The notes: a model not told the origin generated them from the sequence alone. A DNA stretch of 64,000 bases from UBA1930 sp943368475 (GCA_943368475.1 CALRLF020000001.1:1-64000); one strand, 5' to 3'; numbered from the stretch's first letter, positions 33,644-42,676 are shown. Translations and numbers: made by a program.

Positions 33644-35578
33644 ATGAAATTGACTGTTCTGTTATTATTCGTTTGTCTAAAAGTTTCTGCTCAAGAAAAC
33701 CTTTGCAAAAATTTTGCTGATATCCCTGAAACGGAAAAAAGAAGTTTCATCAATAAGCAGCAAAGTCGTTTTTTATCGCAGGCATCTAACAATTATACAG
33801 TTCATTACAGCCATTGTATTTGGAATGTAGATCCAGCAGTTAGATACATTACAGGAAAAGTAACACACCATATTATTGCAATAAACACAGCAAATACTTT
33901 AACTTTTGATTTAACCACTCAATTAACTGTTGATAGTGTATTATTCAGAAGCCAAAAAATAAACTTCACTCAACAAAGTAATCAAACTGTTGTAGTACAA
34001 CTATCGTTAACCCTTGCAGTACAGCAAAAAGATTCAGTTACCTTTTTTTATCATGGTGTACCCGATAATACAGGCTTTGGTTCTTTTATTCAACAAACAC
34101 ATAACAATATACCTGTTATTTGGACATTAAGTGAACCTTATGGTGCAAAAGATTGGTGGCCTTGTAGAAATGGATTAGACGATAAAACGGATAGCATTGA
34201 TATTATTATACAACATCCATCTATATACAAATCAACAGCCAATGGAATGTTGCAAAATGAGGCAACCAATGGCAATACAACTACTACTTTTTATAAACAT
34301 CGCTACCCAATTGCTACTTATTTAATTGCTTTTTCAGTTACCAACTTTTCAGTATTTACCCACAGTGTTCAGCTGGGTAATGTACAACTACCCATGATTT
34401 CTTATATCTACCCAGAGAGTGTTGCCAACTTTCAACCCAATACTTATAAAGTGTTAGATGCAATGCAATTATTTCATAACACATTTGGTCCATATCCTTT
34501 TATCAAAGAAAAGTACGGACATACGCAATTTGGTTGGGGTGGTGGAATGGAGCATCAAACAAATACATTTTTAACCAGTGCCGACGCAAACCTGATGGCA
34601 CATGAATTGGGGCATCAGTGGTTTGGCAATAAAATTACAATTGGTAGCTGGCAAGATATTTGGCTGAACGAAAGTTTTGCCACTTTTGCTGCAAATTATT
34701 ATTTAGAAAAATTTGATACTGTTAGATTTAAAAGTTTGCTAAATGCTCATTTAGCCAATATTACAGCCTTACCCAATGGTGCTGTTTTTTGTGCTGACAC
34801 TACAGATCCCAATAGAATTTTTAATGGTCGTTTGAGTTATGATAAAGGTGGCTATGTTTTACGTATGTTGCGTTTTACCTTAGGGGATAGTATATTTTTT
34901 AAAGGAATACAAACCTATTTAGCGGATCCTGCTTTGCAATATGGTTTTGCCAAAACTGCTGACTATAAAAAGCATATTGAAGCAGCAGCAAATAAAGACT
35001 TAACGTATTTTTTCAACCAATGGATTTATGGCGAAGGACATCCATCGTTCAACATTCAATGGACTCAAAATAATAACAACTGGGCTAAAATTAAAATCAA
35101 TCAAACCACATCTCACAGTTCAGTTAGTTTTTTTAAAACACCTGTTGCATTAACATTCAAAAATGCAACACAACAAAAAACCATTGTTGTACAATGCAAT
35201 TTTAATGGTGTTGAAACTTGGGCTGATATAGGTTTTGTTGCTGATACAGTTTTAATTGATACTGAAAAACAATTAATCAGTAGTAACAACAGTTCAACCA
35301 AAATAAGTACTCCCTTAGCAAGCGGTAATGAAATAAAAGTTTATCCAATACCTACACTACATAATATAAACATCAGTTTAAAAAATCCTACCAATAAAAG
35401 TTTAACTGTACAAATTTTTAATGCAGGCGGTCAATTGGTACAAAAAAAGGTATTGAATACCCCTGGTCAAGACGAGCTATTTCAATTATCAATTACCCAT
35501 TTGCCAAAAGGGATGTATTTGCTAAAGTTAGATGCAGCAGTTAATCTACAACACACACAGCAAATCATTAAACTGTAA
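33644..35578 (+). CDS. M1 family metallopeptidase with T9SS sorting domain
   Basis: 644 residues with signal peptide MKLTVLLLFVCLKVSAQ. The M1 (aminopeptidase N) domain shows the exopeptidase motif GGGMEHQT (near residue 303) and the zinc site HELGHQWFGNK (His320, Glu321, His324) with the third ligand Glu343 in WLNESFATF. The C-terminus carries a type IX sorting domain (KVYPIPTLHNINISLKN ... LPKGMYLLKLDAAVNL...IIKL). It is thus a secreted, surface-directed aminopeptidase, in line with protein degradation outside the cell. No neighbour suggests a dedicated pathway. Confidence 0.93.
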   Translation: MKLTVLLLFVCLKVSAQENLCKNFADIPETEKRSFINKQQSRFLSQASNNYTVHYSHCIWNVDPAVRYITGKVTHHIIAINTANTLTFDLTTQLTVDSVLFRSQKINFTQQSNQTVVVQLSLTLAVQQKDSVTFFYHGVPDNTGFGSFIQQTHNNIPVIWTLSEPYGAKDWWPCRNGLDDKTDSIDIIIQHPSIYKSTANGMLQNEATNGNTTTTFYKHRYPIATYLIAFSVTNFSVFTHSVQLGNVQLPMISYIYPESVANFQPNTYKVLDAMQLFHNTFGPYPFIKEKYGHTQFGWGGGMEHQTNTFLTSADANLMAHELGHQWFGNKITIGSWQDIWLNESFATFAANYYLEKFDTVRFKSLLNAHLANITALPNGAVFCADTTDPNRIFNGRLSYDKGGYVLRMLRFTLGDSIFFKGIQTYLADPALQYGFAKTADYKKHIEAAANKDLTYFFNQWIYGEGHPSFNIQWTQNNNNWAKIKINQTTSHSSVSFFKTPVALTFKNATQQKTIVVQCNFNGVETWADIGFVADTVLIDTEKQLISSNNSSTKISTPLASGNEIKVYPIPTLHNINISLKNPTNKSLTVQIFNAGGQLVQKKVLNTPGQDELFQLSITHLPKGMYLLKLDAAVNLQHTQQIIKL

Positions 35579-35661
35579 AAGATGGTTATTAATACCCAGT
35601 AATTTTTTACTTTCTTTCACAATTAATTGCTTCAATTTGCTGCACAAGTTTTAACTGCTGC

Positions 35662-36435
35662 ATGAATAACAAAAACAATAAAATAATTTGGTGGCTACTT
35701 ATTGCTATTGCAATAATATTACCAGTTAGCTATTTCATTTATTATAAAATAAACAAGCATAAAAAACAGGAAGCAGCAGCAATAGTTAGATACACTGCAT
35801 TTGGTATTGAAATGCCACCCAACTATTCCATTCATGGAATTGATGTAAGTAGCTACCAAAACTATATACATTGGCCAGCAGTTAAAGAAATGGAAATAAA
35901 GCAAATTAAAATTGGTTTTGCATTTATAAAAGCAACAGAAGGCTTAAAAGATACCGATCGTTTTTTTAAACACAACTGGAAAAGATTAAAAGAAAACAAT
36001 ATACCTCGTGGAGCTTACTTGTTTTTTTTAGCTACCAAAAGCGGCAAAAAGCAAGCTGAGAATTTTATTAAAACTGTACAGTTAGAGCAGGGAGATTTAC
36101 CACCAGTTGTAGATATAGAAGAGCTATACGGAGTACCTAAAAATACAATGCAAGCAAGATTAACTGAGTGCATAACAGTATTGCAAGCACATTATAAAGT
36201 AAAGCCAATTGTGTACAGTTATGCCAATTTTTATGAAAATAATCTAGGCAAAAAATACGATGATTACCCGTTGTGGATTGCTCATTATTTTGAAAAAAAT
36301 AATCCAAGAATTAGTAGAAACTGGCAATTTTGGCAACATAATGAAAAAGGCAGTGTTAATGGCATTACTACTAAAGTAGATTTTAATGTTTTTAATGGCG
36401 ATAGTGCTGCCTTTAAAAAAATGCTTATTCAATGA
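35662..36435 (+). CDS. GH25 family lysozyme
   Basis: 257 residues. An N-terminal membrane anchor (IIWWLLIAIAIILPVSYFIYYKI, residues 8-30) precedes a GH25 barrel with the signature HGIDVSSYQNYIHWPAV. FAFIKATEGLKDTDRFFKHNWKRLKE, the catalytic acid pair region PPVVDIEELYG, and a final DFNVFNGD follow. The enzyme cuts the beta-1,4 muramyl linkage of peptidoglycan. Its anchoring suggests action on its own cell wall or on periplasmic fragments. It stands alone, with the next gene 51 bases downstream. Confidence 0.9.
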   Translation: MNNKNNKIIWWLLIAIAIILPVSYFIYYKINKHKKQEAAAIVRYTAFGIEMPPNYSIHGIDVSSYQNYIHWPAVKEMEIKQIKIGFAFIKATEGLKDTDRFFKHNWKRLKENNIPRGAYLFFLATKSGKKQAENFIKTVQLEQGDLPPVVDIEELYGVPKNTMQARLTECITVLQAHYKVKPIVYSYANFYENNLGKKYDDYPLWIAHYFEKNNPRISRNWQFWQHNEKGSVNGITTKVDFNVFNGDSAAFKKMLIQ

Positions 36436-36486
36436 GACAATAAATTTGGTAATAGCCCTATATTGCGATTTATAAAATATACAATT

Positions 36487-36996
36487 ATGTTAGACAATTT
36501 ATTAAGCCTTGTGAAACAACATGCTGGTGATGCAATAATTAATAACCCAGCAATACCTAATGAAAGAAATGATGAAGCAGTAGCTACAGCTTCCAGTTCT
36601 ATATTTGATGGTTTAAAAAATGCTGTTGGCGGTGGCAATTTAAACGATGTCCTAAATATGTTTACCAATGGAGGAAACAACAGCAATTCAGGATTATCCC
36701 AAAATATTCAATCTAGCTTTATTGGTAACTTAACTGAAAAATTTGGAATAGATCAACAAACTGCTAGTGGTATTGCTGGAAGCCTTATTCCGTCAGTTCT
36801 ACAAAATTTAATCAGCAAAACCAACGACCCTAACGATAGCAGTTTTAATTTACAAGATATAGTAAGTAAAATTGGAGGTGGTGCTAATATTGATTTACAG
36901 GGTATCTTAAGCAATTTCACAGGTGGTTCAAACCAATCAAATACAAATAACGGGGGAGGTTTGGTAGATTCTATTAAAGGTCTTTTTGGAGGTTAA
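36487..36996 (+). CDS. DUF937-like small protein
   Basis: 169 residues from ATG 36487; an in-frame TTG at 36463 is less likely. The sequence is low in complexity but regular: MLDNLLSLVKQHAGDAIINNPAIPNERNDEAVA, then SSFIGNLTEKFGIDQQTASGIAGSLIPSVLQNLISK and NIDLQGILSNFTGG...GGGLVDSIKGLFGG. This resembles DUF937/YidB-type proteins common in Bacteroidota. It has no signal peptide or membrane segment, so it is likely cytoplasmic. Function unknown. Confidence 0.7.
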   Translation: MLDNLLSLVKQHAGDAIINNPAIPNERNDEAVATASSSIFDGLKNAVGGGNLNDVLNMFTNGGNNSNSGLSQNIQSSFIGNLTEKFGIDQQTASGIAGSLIPSVLQNLISKTNDPNDSSFNLQDIVSKIGGGANIDLQGILSNFTGGSNQSNTNNGGGLVDSIKGLFGG

Positions 36997-37040
36997 TCAA
37001 TATTATTTATTCCATTTCATGCTGAATGTCTTCTTCAAAT

Positions 37041-37056
37041 AATGACGATAGTCATT
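37041..37056. promoter_or_regulatory. Fnr-like palindrome 1 (AATGAC-N4-GTCATT)
   Basis: AATGACgataGTCATT, perfect 6 bp arms. Its centre (37048.5) lies 33.5 bases before the TTTG of the -7 box TACTTTTG, which puts it near -42 of the expected start. Same core as the sites at 39861 and 49212. Confidence 0.65.
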
Positions 37057-37077
37057 TATTTTCTTTGCATCCACAAA

Positions 37078-37085
37078 TACTTTTG
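37078..37085 (+). promoter_or_regulatory. -7 box upstream of the 37115 gene
   Basis: TACTTTTG, full match to TAnnTTTG, with transcription expected to start near 37091, before the ATG at 37115. No TTG -33 box at usual spacing, which fits an activator-dependent promoter. Confidence 0.55.
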
Positions 37086-37114
37086 TTATCAAGCATAGTA
37101 ATAATATGGATGTA

Positions 37115-37489
37115 ATGTTAGAAAATAGCATGAGTATTGCAAGGGTGCAACAATTGTTTAACGAGCAGTTTCCTTTCTTGAAAATAGAATTTTTTGAAAA
37201 GGATAATAAGTTTAATGGCAATATTGCACCTAAAAAGCATATTAGTAACTCAACAAAAAAACTAATCGATTTTAAGTTGGTCCAAACAGAAGAATATCCA
37301 ATTATTATTCATCCGGAAATGACCGTTACCGAACTAGAAAAGGCATTTACAAAAATATATAAACTACAAACTCAGGTTTTTAGAAAGTCGGGTAATATAT
37401 GGCTGGAAACTACAATAACTGATGGTTGGACTTTGGAAGACCAAAACTCTCAAGGTCAAATTATAACCGAACAAATGAGAAGTCGTTAA
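37115..37489 (+). CDS. Small hypothetical protein, candidate member of the Fnr-like regulon
   Basis: 124 residues from ATG 37115; an ATG three codons earlier (37106) is also possible. It is soluble and charged with no signal peptide. The visible pattern is an N-terminal helix (SIARVQQLFNEQFPFLKIEFF), a central strand region (KLIDFKLVQTEEYPIIIHPEMTVTELEKAFTKIY) and a C-terminal WLETTITDGWTLEDQNSQGQ. I recognise no characterised family. It is convergent with the regulator gene, shares its terminator, and its promoter carries the same palindrome as ccoI and the cbb3 operon. That context suggests a role under low oxygen; this is inference. Confidence 0.7.
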   Translation: MLENSMSIARVQQLFNEQFPFLKIEFFEKDNKFNGNIAPKKHISNSTKKLIDFKLVQTEEYPIIIHPEMTVTELEKAFTKIYKLQTQVFRKSGNIWLETTITDGWTLEDQNSQGQIITEQMRSR

Positions 37490-37520
37490 ATTAAAGCAAC
37501 CATTCAGGTTGCTTTAATTT
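37488..37520. terminator. Bidirectional terminator overlapping both stop codons
   Basis: AAATTAAAGCAACC and GGTTGCTTTAATTT form a 14 bp perfect stem with a five-base loop. The stem includes the TAA at 37487-37489 on + and the TAA at 37514-37516 on -. Confidence 0.9.
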
Positions 37521-38581
37521 TTCATATTGCTTAGCTTATCAATGTTTAAAATTGTAATTTTCCCTGCCTGAACCTCTACCAATTTCTCATCTTTAAAATC
37601 ACTTAAAGTACGTATGGTACTTTCTGTTGCAGTGCCTGCAATATTAGCCAAATCTTCTCTAGAAATATTTACAGTAAAATTAGTAGCTTCATTTGTGTTA
37701 AACCTGTTGTGTAACGTAACCAAGGCATCGGCTACTTTTTTTCTTACAGAGTTATAAGCAAGTTTTACCAAGTGTTCTTCACGTTCATGTAAATCGTCGC
37801 TTAACATTTTAATAAACTTTTTAGACACCTGAGCATTATTATGCAGCAATGCAAAAAAATCTTCTTTAGGCAACAAATAAATTTCAGCATCTTCTAAAAC
37901 AGATGCAGTATCACTGTATTTACCTTCTTCTAGCAAGGCTAAATAACCAAAAAAATCTCCTTCCTTATATAATCCAGTAATAAACTCTTTAGCATTTTCG
38001 CCACTTTTAAATGTTTTTACTTTCCCTTTTCCAATAAAGTAAATTCCTCGTGGATAATTGCCTTCCTGATAAACTTCTTCTTTCTTTTTATACAGTTTTA
38101 CGCTTCTTTCTTCCGATATTCTTTGTAAAGTTTCTAACCCTCTCACATCGCTGATAAACTGTTCTAAACCCTCGATATTTTTACTAAATTCTTTCTTCAA
38201 TAAATCTGTTTTTTTCAATCGGCTTTCAACTGCATTTAAAAGTTCTAAATCGTCGAAAGGCTTGGTTAAATAATCATCCGCTCCCATTTCCATTCCTTTT
38301 CTCAAATCACTTCTTTCGGCTTTTGCTGTAAGAAAAATAAATGGAATACTAGCAGTTTCATCGTTTCGAGAAAGCATATGTAAAACACCATAACCATCTA
38401 ATTCGGGCATCATAATATCACAAATAATCAAATCGGGCTTTTCAGTTTCAGCCATTGCCACACCTTCTTTACCATTAACAGCAACTTCAACTTGGTAATG
38501 TGCCAAAGAAAGAATTTCAGCAATATTTTCTCTCATAGCTTCATTATCTTCTATCAATAATATTTTTTTACTCATGTTCAT
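37514..38581 (-). CDS. Response regulator fused to a Crp/Fnr-type transcription factor
   Basis: 355 residues in two parts. A receiver domain (about 1-125) has ILLIEDNEAM, the phospho-acceptor in LIICDIMMPELDGYG (Asp55) and a TAKAERSDLRKGMEMGADDYLTKPFD segment. A cyclic-nucleotide-binding-like domain (about 150-265; YPRGIYFIGKGKVKTFKSGENAKEF) leads to a Crp-type winged helix (SREDLANIAGTATESTIRTLSDFKDEKLVEV). The recognition helix keeps the Glu and Arg of Crp/Fnr (E-x-x-x-R in TESTIRTL). It lacks the four-cysteine set of Fnr, so oxygen sensing must come from the paired kinase. The gene overlaps the kinase gene by 14 bases. Likely target: ATGAC-N4-GTCAT. Confidence 0.9.
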   Translation of the reverse strand: MNMSKKILLIEDNEAMRENIAEILSLAHYQVEVAVNGKEGVAMAETEKPDLIICDIMMPELDGYGVLHMLSRNDETASIPFIFLTAKAERSDLRKGMEMGADDYLTKPFDDLELLNAVESRLKKTDLLKKEFSKNIEGLEQFISDVRGLETLQRISEERSVKLYKKKEEVYQEGNYPRGIYFIGKGKVKTFKSGENAKEFITGLYKEGDFFGYLALLEEGKYSDTASVLEDAEIYLLPKEDFFALLHNNAQVSKKFIKMLSDDLHEREEHLVKLAYNSVRKKVADALVTLHNRFNTNEATNFTVNISREDLANIAGTATESTIRTLSDFKDEKLVEVQAGKITILNIDKLSNMKN

Positions 38582-39806
38582 TTATGTTTGGAATTACAAT
38601 ATTAAATGTTGTTCCTTCATTAACCATACTTTCAACGGTGATTGTGCCATTAAATAATTCAATATACCGTGCAACAATACTTAAACCAAGGCCCGTACCC
38701 TGAATGTTGGTTACATTTCTACCTCTAAAAAATCGTTCAAATAAATGTTGTTTATCTTCTTGGCTAATGCCTACTCCATGATCCTGAATTTTTATTTGTA
38801 TCGATTCATCAGATACAATTGTACTCACTTCTATTGCTGATTGAGCTGGTGAAAACTTAATAGCATTTGAAATTAAGTTAAAGAAAATAATACGCAACCC
38901 TTTTTTGTCGGAATAAATTTCTTGCAACCCTTCATGCTTGTAAATTATTTGCTGGCCTTTTTGTGCCAACATTTGCAATTCATGTATAATCTCTGCTGTA
39001 TAAGAAGTTAAGTTGAATAGCTCAGAATTAATAGATGTTTTGCCTTCTTCTAGTTTACTTATAGACAACACATCATTAAGTAAATCTGTCAAATGGCTGA
39101 TAGATTCTTTGATACGTTGAATATGCCTATGTTGTTTTTCTTTCTCATCCATTTCTCCATACTTACTCACCAACGAAAGTGATGAAAGTATGGTTGCTAA
39201 AGGCGTTCGAAATTCATGAGATGCCATCGATACAAATCGAGATTTCATTTCATTCAGCTCTTTTTCTTTTTCTAAAGCAGTTTTTAATTCTTCCCTCGAA
39301 ATTTCTAATTGCTGTAAAGCTTCCTCAAGAATCATTGTTCTATCTTTAACTCGTTTTTCCAGTTCTAAAGTTAGTTTTTCCAGCTCTTTTTTCTTTTGCT
39401 TGATATCTAAATCCATTTGCTTTCGCACAGAAATATCGATGATAAACGCAATTACAAAATTGCCATCCGATGTTTTGAATGGACTTAAACTTACTTCGAC
39501 AGGAAACTCAACTCCATCTTTTTTCACCCCAAACAAATCTCTACCAGTACCCATTGTTCTTGGCCCAGGATGAGCATGAAAATTGTTTCGTAAAGCAATA
39601 TGATGATCTGCAATTTTTTTAGGAATTAATATTTCTACCTTTTGCCCAATCAATTCTCCTAAAGCATAACCAAATAAACACTCAGCAGCAGGATTTGCCA
39701 ATACAATAACACCGCTTGTATTTGCCACAACAATTGCTTCTGTTGCAAATTCAAACAAAGCTTTGAAATGCTCTTCACTTTGATGTAACCTGTTTTCCAT
39801 AGGCAT
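38568..39806 (-). CDS. PAS-domain histidine kinase, FixL-like
   Basis: 412 residues. One PAS domain (about 11-125), a coiled coil (125-190), a HisKA domain with MASHEFRTPL (phospho-His197) and a HATPase domain with NLISNAIKFSP, DHGVGISQEDKQHLFERFFRG and GTGLGLSIV. No membrane segment. The PAS sequence aligns without gaps to my recollection of Bradyrhizobium FixL: LIPKKIADHH...GTGRDLFG. This places His69 at the heme-ligand position (His200 of FixL) and Arg89, exactly 20 residues later, at the oxygen-contacting arginine (Arg220). It could be a heme oxygen sensor; similar PAS domains without heme exist, so this needs proof. It is translationally coupled to the regulator and divergent from ccoI. 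Confidence 0.88.
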   Translation of the reverse strand: MPMENRLHQSEEHFKALFEFATEAIVVANTSGVIVLANPAAECLFGYALGELIGQKVEILIPKKIADHHIALRNNFHAHPGPRTMGTGRDLFGVKKDGVEFPVEVSLSPFKTSDGNFVIAFIIDISVRKQMDLDIKQKKKELEKLTLELEKRVKDRTMILEEALQQLEISREELKTALEKEKELNEMKSRFVSMASHEFRTPLATILSSLSLVSKYGEMDEKEKQHRHIQRIKESISHLTDLLNDVLSISKLEEGKTSINSELFNLTSYTAEIIHELQMLAQKGQQIIYKHEGLQEIYSDKKGLRIIFFNLISNAIKFSPAQSAIEVSTIVSDESIQIKIQDHGVGISQEDKQHLFERFFRGRNVTNIQGTGLGLSIVARYIELFNGTITVESMVNEGTTFNIVIPNINEHE

Positions 39807-39860
39807 AAAATTATGTGTAAAATGAAATATTCAATTAATCATTTTATGTACAAGTAAAAC

Positions 39861-39874
39861 ATGACTACTGTCAT
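39861..39874. promoter_or_regulatory. Fnr-like palindrome 2 (ATGAC-N4-GTCAT) upstream of ccoI
   Basis: ATGACtactGTCAT between the kinase gene and ccoI. Its centre (39867.5) is 32.5 bases before the TTTG of a TATTTTG box (39897-39903), giving a position near -41. It may also act on the divergent kinase promoter. Confidence 0.65.
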
Positions 39875-39926
39875 TGTACAAACTTGATACTAAAACTATT
39901 TTGCGTGCAATTGTAAAAAAACAAAT

Positions 39927-42323
39927 ATGGCTCATCAAATTGTGGATACAACTGTTCAATGTTTTCACTGTGGCGAAGATTGTGGCAACCACCCCATTAA
40001 AGCTTATGAAAAACAATTTTGTTGCGATGGCTGTAAAATGGTGTATGAAGTTTTGAACAAAAGTGGCATGTGCGATTATTACAATATTTCTTATAATCCT
40101 GGTATTAATCAACGCATTAAAGCAAGGCCCGATAAGTTTGCTTTTTTAGAAACTGATAGTATTGCTGCCAGCTTAATCAGCTTTAAAAACGATACACAAA
40201 CACATATCACTTTTTATTTACCCCAAATACATTGTAGCAGCTGCCTTTGGTTGCTAGAAAACCTACATCAACTAAATGAAAATGTTATTAGCAGCAAAGT
40301 AAACTTTGAAAGAAAAGAAGCCGATATTGTTTTTAATCATCAAAAAATAAGTACCCGTAAACTGGCTGAACTACTTACCAATATTGGCTATGAGCCATAC
40401 ATTAGTTTAAACAATTTGGCAGGTACTAAACCAAAAGTAGAGAAGTCGAAAATTTACAAATTAGGTGTTGCAGGTTTTTGTTTTGCAAATATCATGCTCA
40501 TGAGTTTCCCTGAGTATTTAGGTATCGATGCTAAAGAAGCCAGCTTAATTAACTTGTTTAGATACTTGAATGTGTTGCTTGCATTACCTGTATTTTTTTA
40601 TTCAGCTTCCGAGTTTTACATAAGTGCATGGAAGAGTTTAAAGCACAAGTTTTTAAATATTGATGTGCCCATTGTTTTATCGGTAATCATCACTTTTGGC
40701 AGAAGTTTATACGAAGTATTTACTGGCGAAGGCTTAGGTTATTTCGATAGCATGAGTGGTATCGTTTTCTTTATGTTAGCAGGCAGGGTTTTACAAGACA
40801 AAACCTATGCTGCACTTAGTTTTGAACGAGATTATACTGCTTATTTTCCTTTAGCAATTACTAAAATAAAAGACGATAAAGAAGAAAGTATTGCTTTGCC
40901 AGAAATTAAATTGGATGATACCCTTTTAATACACAATCAGGAATTAATTCCAGCCGATGGTATTTTAACTAGAGGAAAAGCATTAATTGATTACAGTTTT
41001 GTAACTGGCGAAAGTGCTCCTGTGGCTAAAGAAATGGGTGAAATTGTGTATGCTGGGGGCAAACAAATTGGTAGTAATATTGAGCTATTGGTAATTAAAG
41101 AAGTTACACAAAGCTACCTTACCAAACTGTGGAATAGAGAAGAACTGAACAAAGACAAAAAAGATGAAGAACGTTCTTTTGTGCACTTACTCAGCAAATA
41201 TTTTACCATCATCCTTTTCTCCATTGCAACCATTGCTGCTGTGTATTGGGCTTTTACAGATAGTAGTAAAATTTGGAATGCCGTTACAGCTGTTTTAATA
41301 GTTGCCTGCCCTTGTGCATTATTACTAAGCAACACATTTACCAATGGTAATATTTTACGACGTTTAAGTCGTAACAATTTGTATTTACGCAATGCTCAAA
41401 CTATTGAAGATATTGCCAGCGTGAATTATATTGTTTTTGACAAAACAGGCACACTTACTACTGGCAGGTACAATAACATTAGTTACGAAGGCGAAACATT
41501 AACGAGAGAAACAAAGAAAAAAATTGCATCATTGGCTGCTCAAAGTAACCACCCAATGAGTAAAGCAATTGTTGCATGGGCTAAAGCTGGTACTATTTTA
41601 AAAGTTACTGGTTATAGCGAAATTCCTGGTTTTGGTATAGAGGGTTTTATTGGAGCAGATTTAATTAGCATGGGTTCTAAACAGTTTGTTTCTAAAGTTA
41701 AAGATTCAGGTGAAGGATCATCAGTATATGTGGCTATTGAAGGTGAAGTAATTGGTAAGTTTATTTTTATGAATGAATACAGGGAACATTTACCAGAACT
41801 AATCAATGATTTGAAATATGAATTTCAACTAGCTGTATTAAGTGGCGATAATGCTGGTGAGAAAAAAAACTTACAGGAGTTAATGGGTTTTAATGCTACC
41901 ATTTTATTTAACCAACAACCAGCCGATAAATTAGAAACTATTCAATACTTACAAAAAAAAGGTAAGAAAGTAATGATGATTGGTGATGGATTAAACGATG
42001 CAGGAGCTTTAAAACAGGCCGATGTAGGCATTGCCATTACTGAAAGTAGCAGCAATTTTACACCAGCCAGTGATGGTATTATGGAAGCTACTCAGTTACC
42101 CTTGTTGTACAAGTTTATACAATACAGCAAGTTCAATAAAAAAATTGTTACTACTGCTTTTGTAGTATCTATTTTGTACAATATTGTGGGCATTAGCTTT
42201 GCTGTACAAGGTATTTTACAACCTGTTGTTGCAGCTATATTAATGCCAAGTAGTACCATTAGTATTTTATTGATCACCTTTGGACTAAGTAATGTAAAAG
42301 CATGGCAACTTAAATTGAAATAG
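39927..42323 (+). CDS. ccoI: Copper-translocating P1B-type ATPase for cbb3 assembly
   Basis: 798 residues. An N-terminal cysteine-rich segment (CFHCGEDC and FCCDGCKMVYEVL, residues 12-45) precedes a heavy-metal domain with HCSSC near residue 103. Eight membrane segments follow, with the ion-binding CPC in IVACPCALLLSN (about residue 461). The phosphorylation motif DKTGTLTTG is near residue 504 and the hinge GDGLNDAGALKQADVGIAI near residue 685. The long cysteine-rich N-terminus is the CcoI/FixI hallmark. It supplies copper for the CuB site of cbb3 oxidase. It is divergent from the kinase-regulator pair and followed by a small membrane gene in the same direction. Confidence 0.93.
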   Translation: MAHQIVDTTVQCFHCGEDCGNHPIKAYEKQFCCDGCKMVYEVLNKSGMCDYYNISYNPGINQRIKARPDKFAFLETDSIAASLISFKNDTQTHITFYLPQIHCSSCLWLLENLHQLNENVISSKVNFERKEADIVFNHQKISTRKLAELLTNIGYEPYISLNNLAGTKPKVEKSKIYKLGVAGFCFANIMLMSFPEYLGIDAKEASLINLFRYLNVLLALPVFFYSASEFYISAWKSLKHKFLNIDVPIVLSVIITFGRSLYEVFTGEGLGYFDSMSGIVFFMLAGRVLQDKTYAALSFERDYTAYFPLAITKIKDDKEESIALPEIKLDDTLLIHNQELIPADGILTRGKALIDYSFVTGESAPVAKEMGEIVYAGGKQIGSNIELLVIKEVTQSYLTKLWNREELNKDKKDEERSFVHLLSKYFTIILFSIATIAAVYWAFTDSSKIWNAVTAVLIVACPCALLLSNTFTNGNILRRLSRNNLYLRNAQTIEDIASVNYIVFDKTGTLTTGRYNNISYEGETLTRETKKKIASLAAQSNHPMSKAIVAWAKAGTILKVTGYSEIPGFGIEGFIGADLISMGSKQFVSKVKDSGEGSSVYVAIEGEVIGKFIFMNEYREHLPELINDLKYEFQLAVLSGDNAGEKKNLQELMGFNATILFNQQPADKLETIQYLQKKGKKVMMIGDGLNDAGALKQADVGIAITESSSNFTPASDGIMEATQLPLLYKFIQYSKFNKKIVTTAFVVSILYNIVGISFAVQGILQPVVAAILMPSSTISILLITFGLSNVKAWQLKLK

Positions 42324-42389
42324 TTACATTAGTGAGTCAATTAAAACCACAACGATTAACTTTTATTCATCACCATTAAACATTGTTAT

Positions 42390-42638
42390 ATGAAAAAAAA
42401 CATGGGCGTAGCCGACAAAGGAATACGACTTTTACTTGCTGGCATTATGGCTGTAGTATTTTTTATGGGTGCTGTAGAAGGCATTTTTGGCTGGATTATT
42501 TTAGGATTAGCAGTTGTTTTTGTAATCACCAGCTTTATTAGTTTTTGCCCACTGTACACCATATTTGGTTACAGCACTTGCCCACCAAAAAAAGAGCACC
42601 ACGAACCACCACACAAACATCATCACAAGAGAAAATAA
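42390..42638 (+). CDS. DUF2892 (YgaP-type) membrane protein with His-rich tail
   Basis: 82 residues. Two hydrophobic segments (GIRLLLAGIMAVVFFMGAV and FGWIILGLAVVFVITSFISF) are followed by CPLYTIFGYSTCPPKK and a histidine-rich end (EHHEPPHKHHHKRK). The first part matches DUF2892, the membrane module seen in YgaP-like rhodanese proteins, here without a rhodanese. The C-terminal histidines could bind metal, which would suit a neighbour of a copper ATPase. It lies 66 bases after ccoI and before a terminator, so probably in the same transcript. Confidence 0.8.
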   Translation: MKKNMGVADKGIRLLLAGIMAVVFFMGAVEGIFGWIILGLAVVFVITSFISFCPLYTIFGYSTCPPKKEHHEPPHKHHHKRK

Positions 42639-42669
42639 AAAAATGCCTCCAAAATTTGGAGGCATTTTT
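42637..42669. terminator. Bidirectional terminator between the two DUF2892 genes
   Basis: AAAAATGCCTCC pairs with GGAGGCATTTTT around a nine-base AT-rich centre; runs of A and T on both sides. Confidence 0.92.
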
Positions 42670-42676
42670 AGTTATG

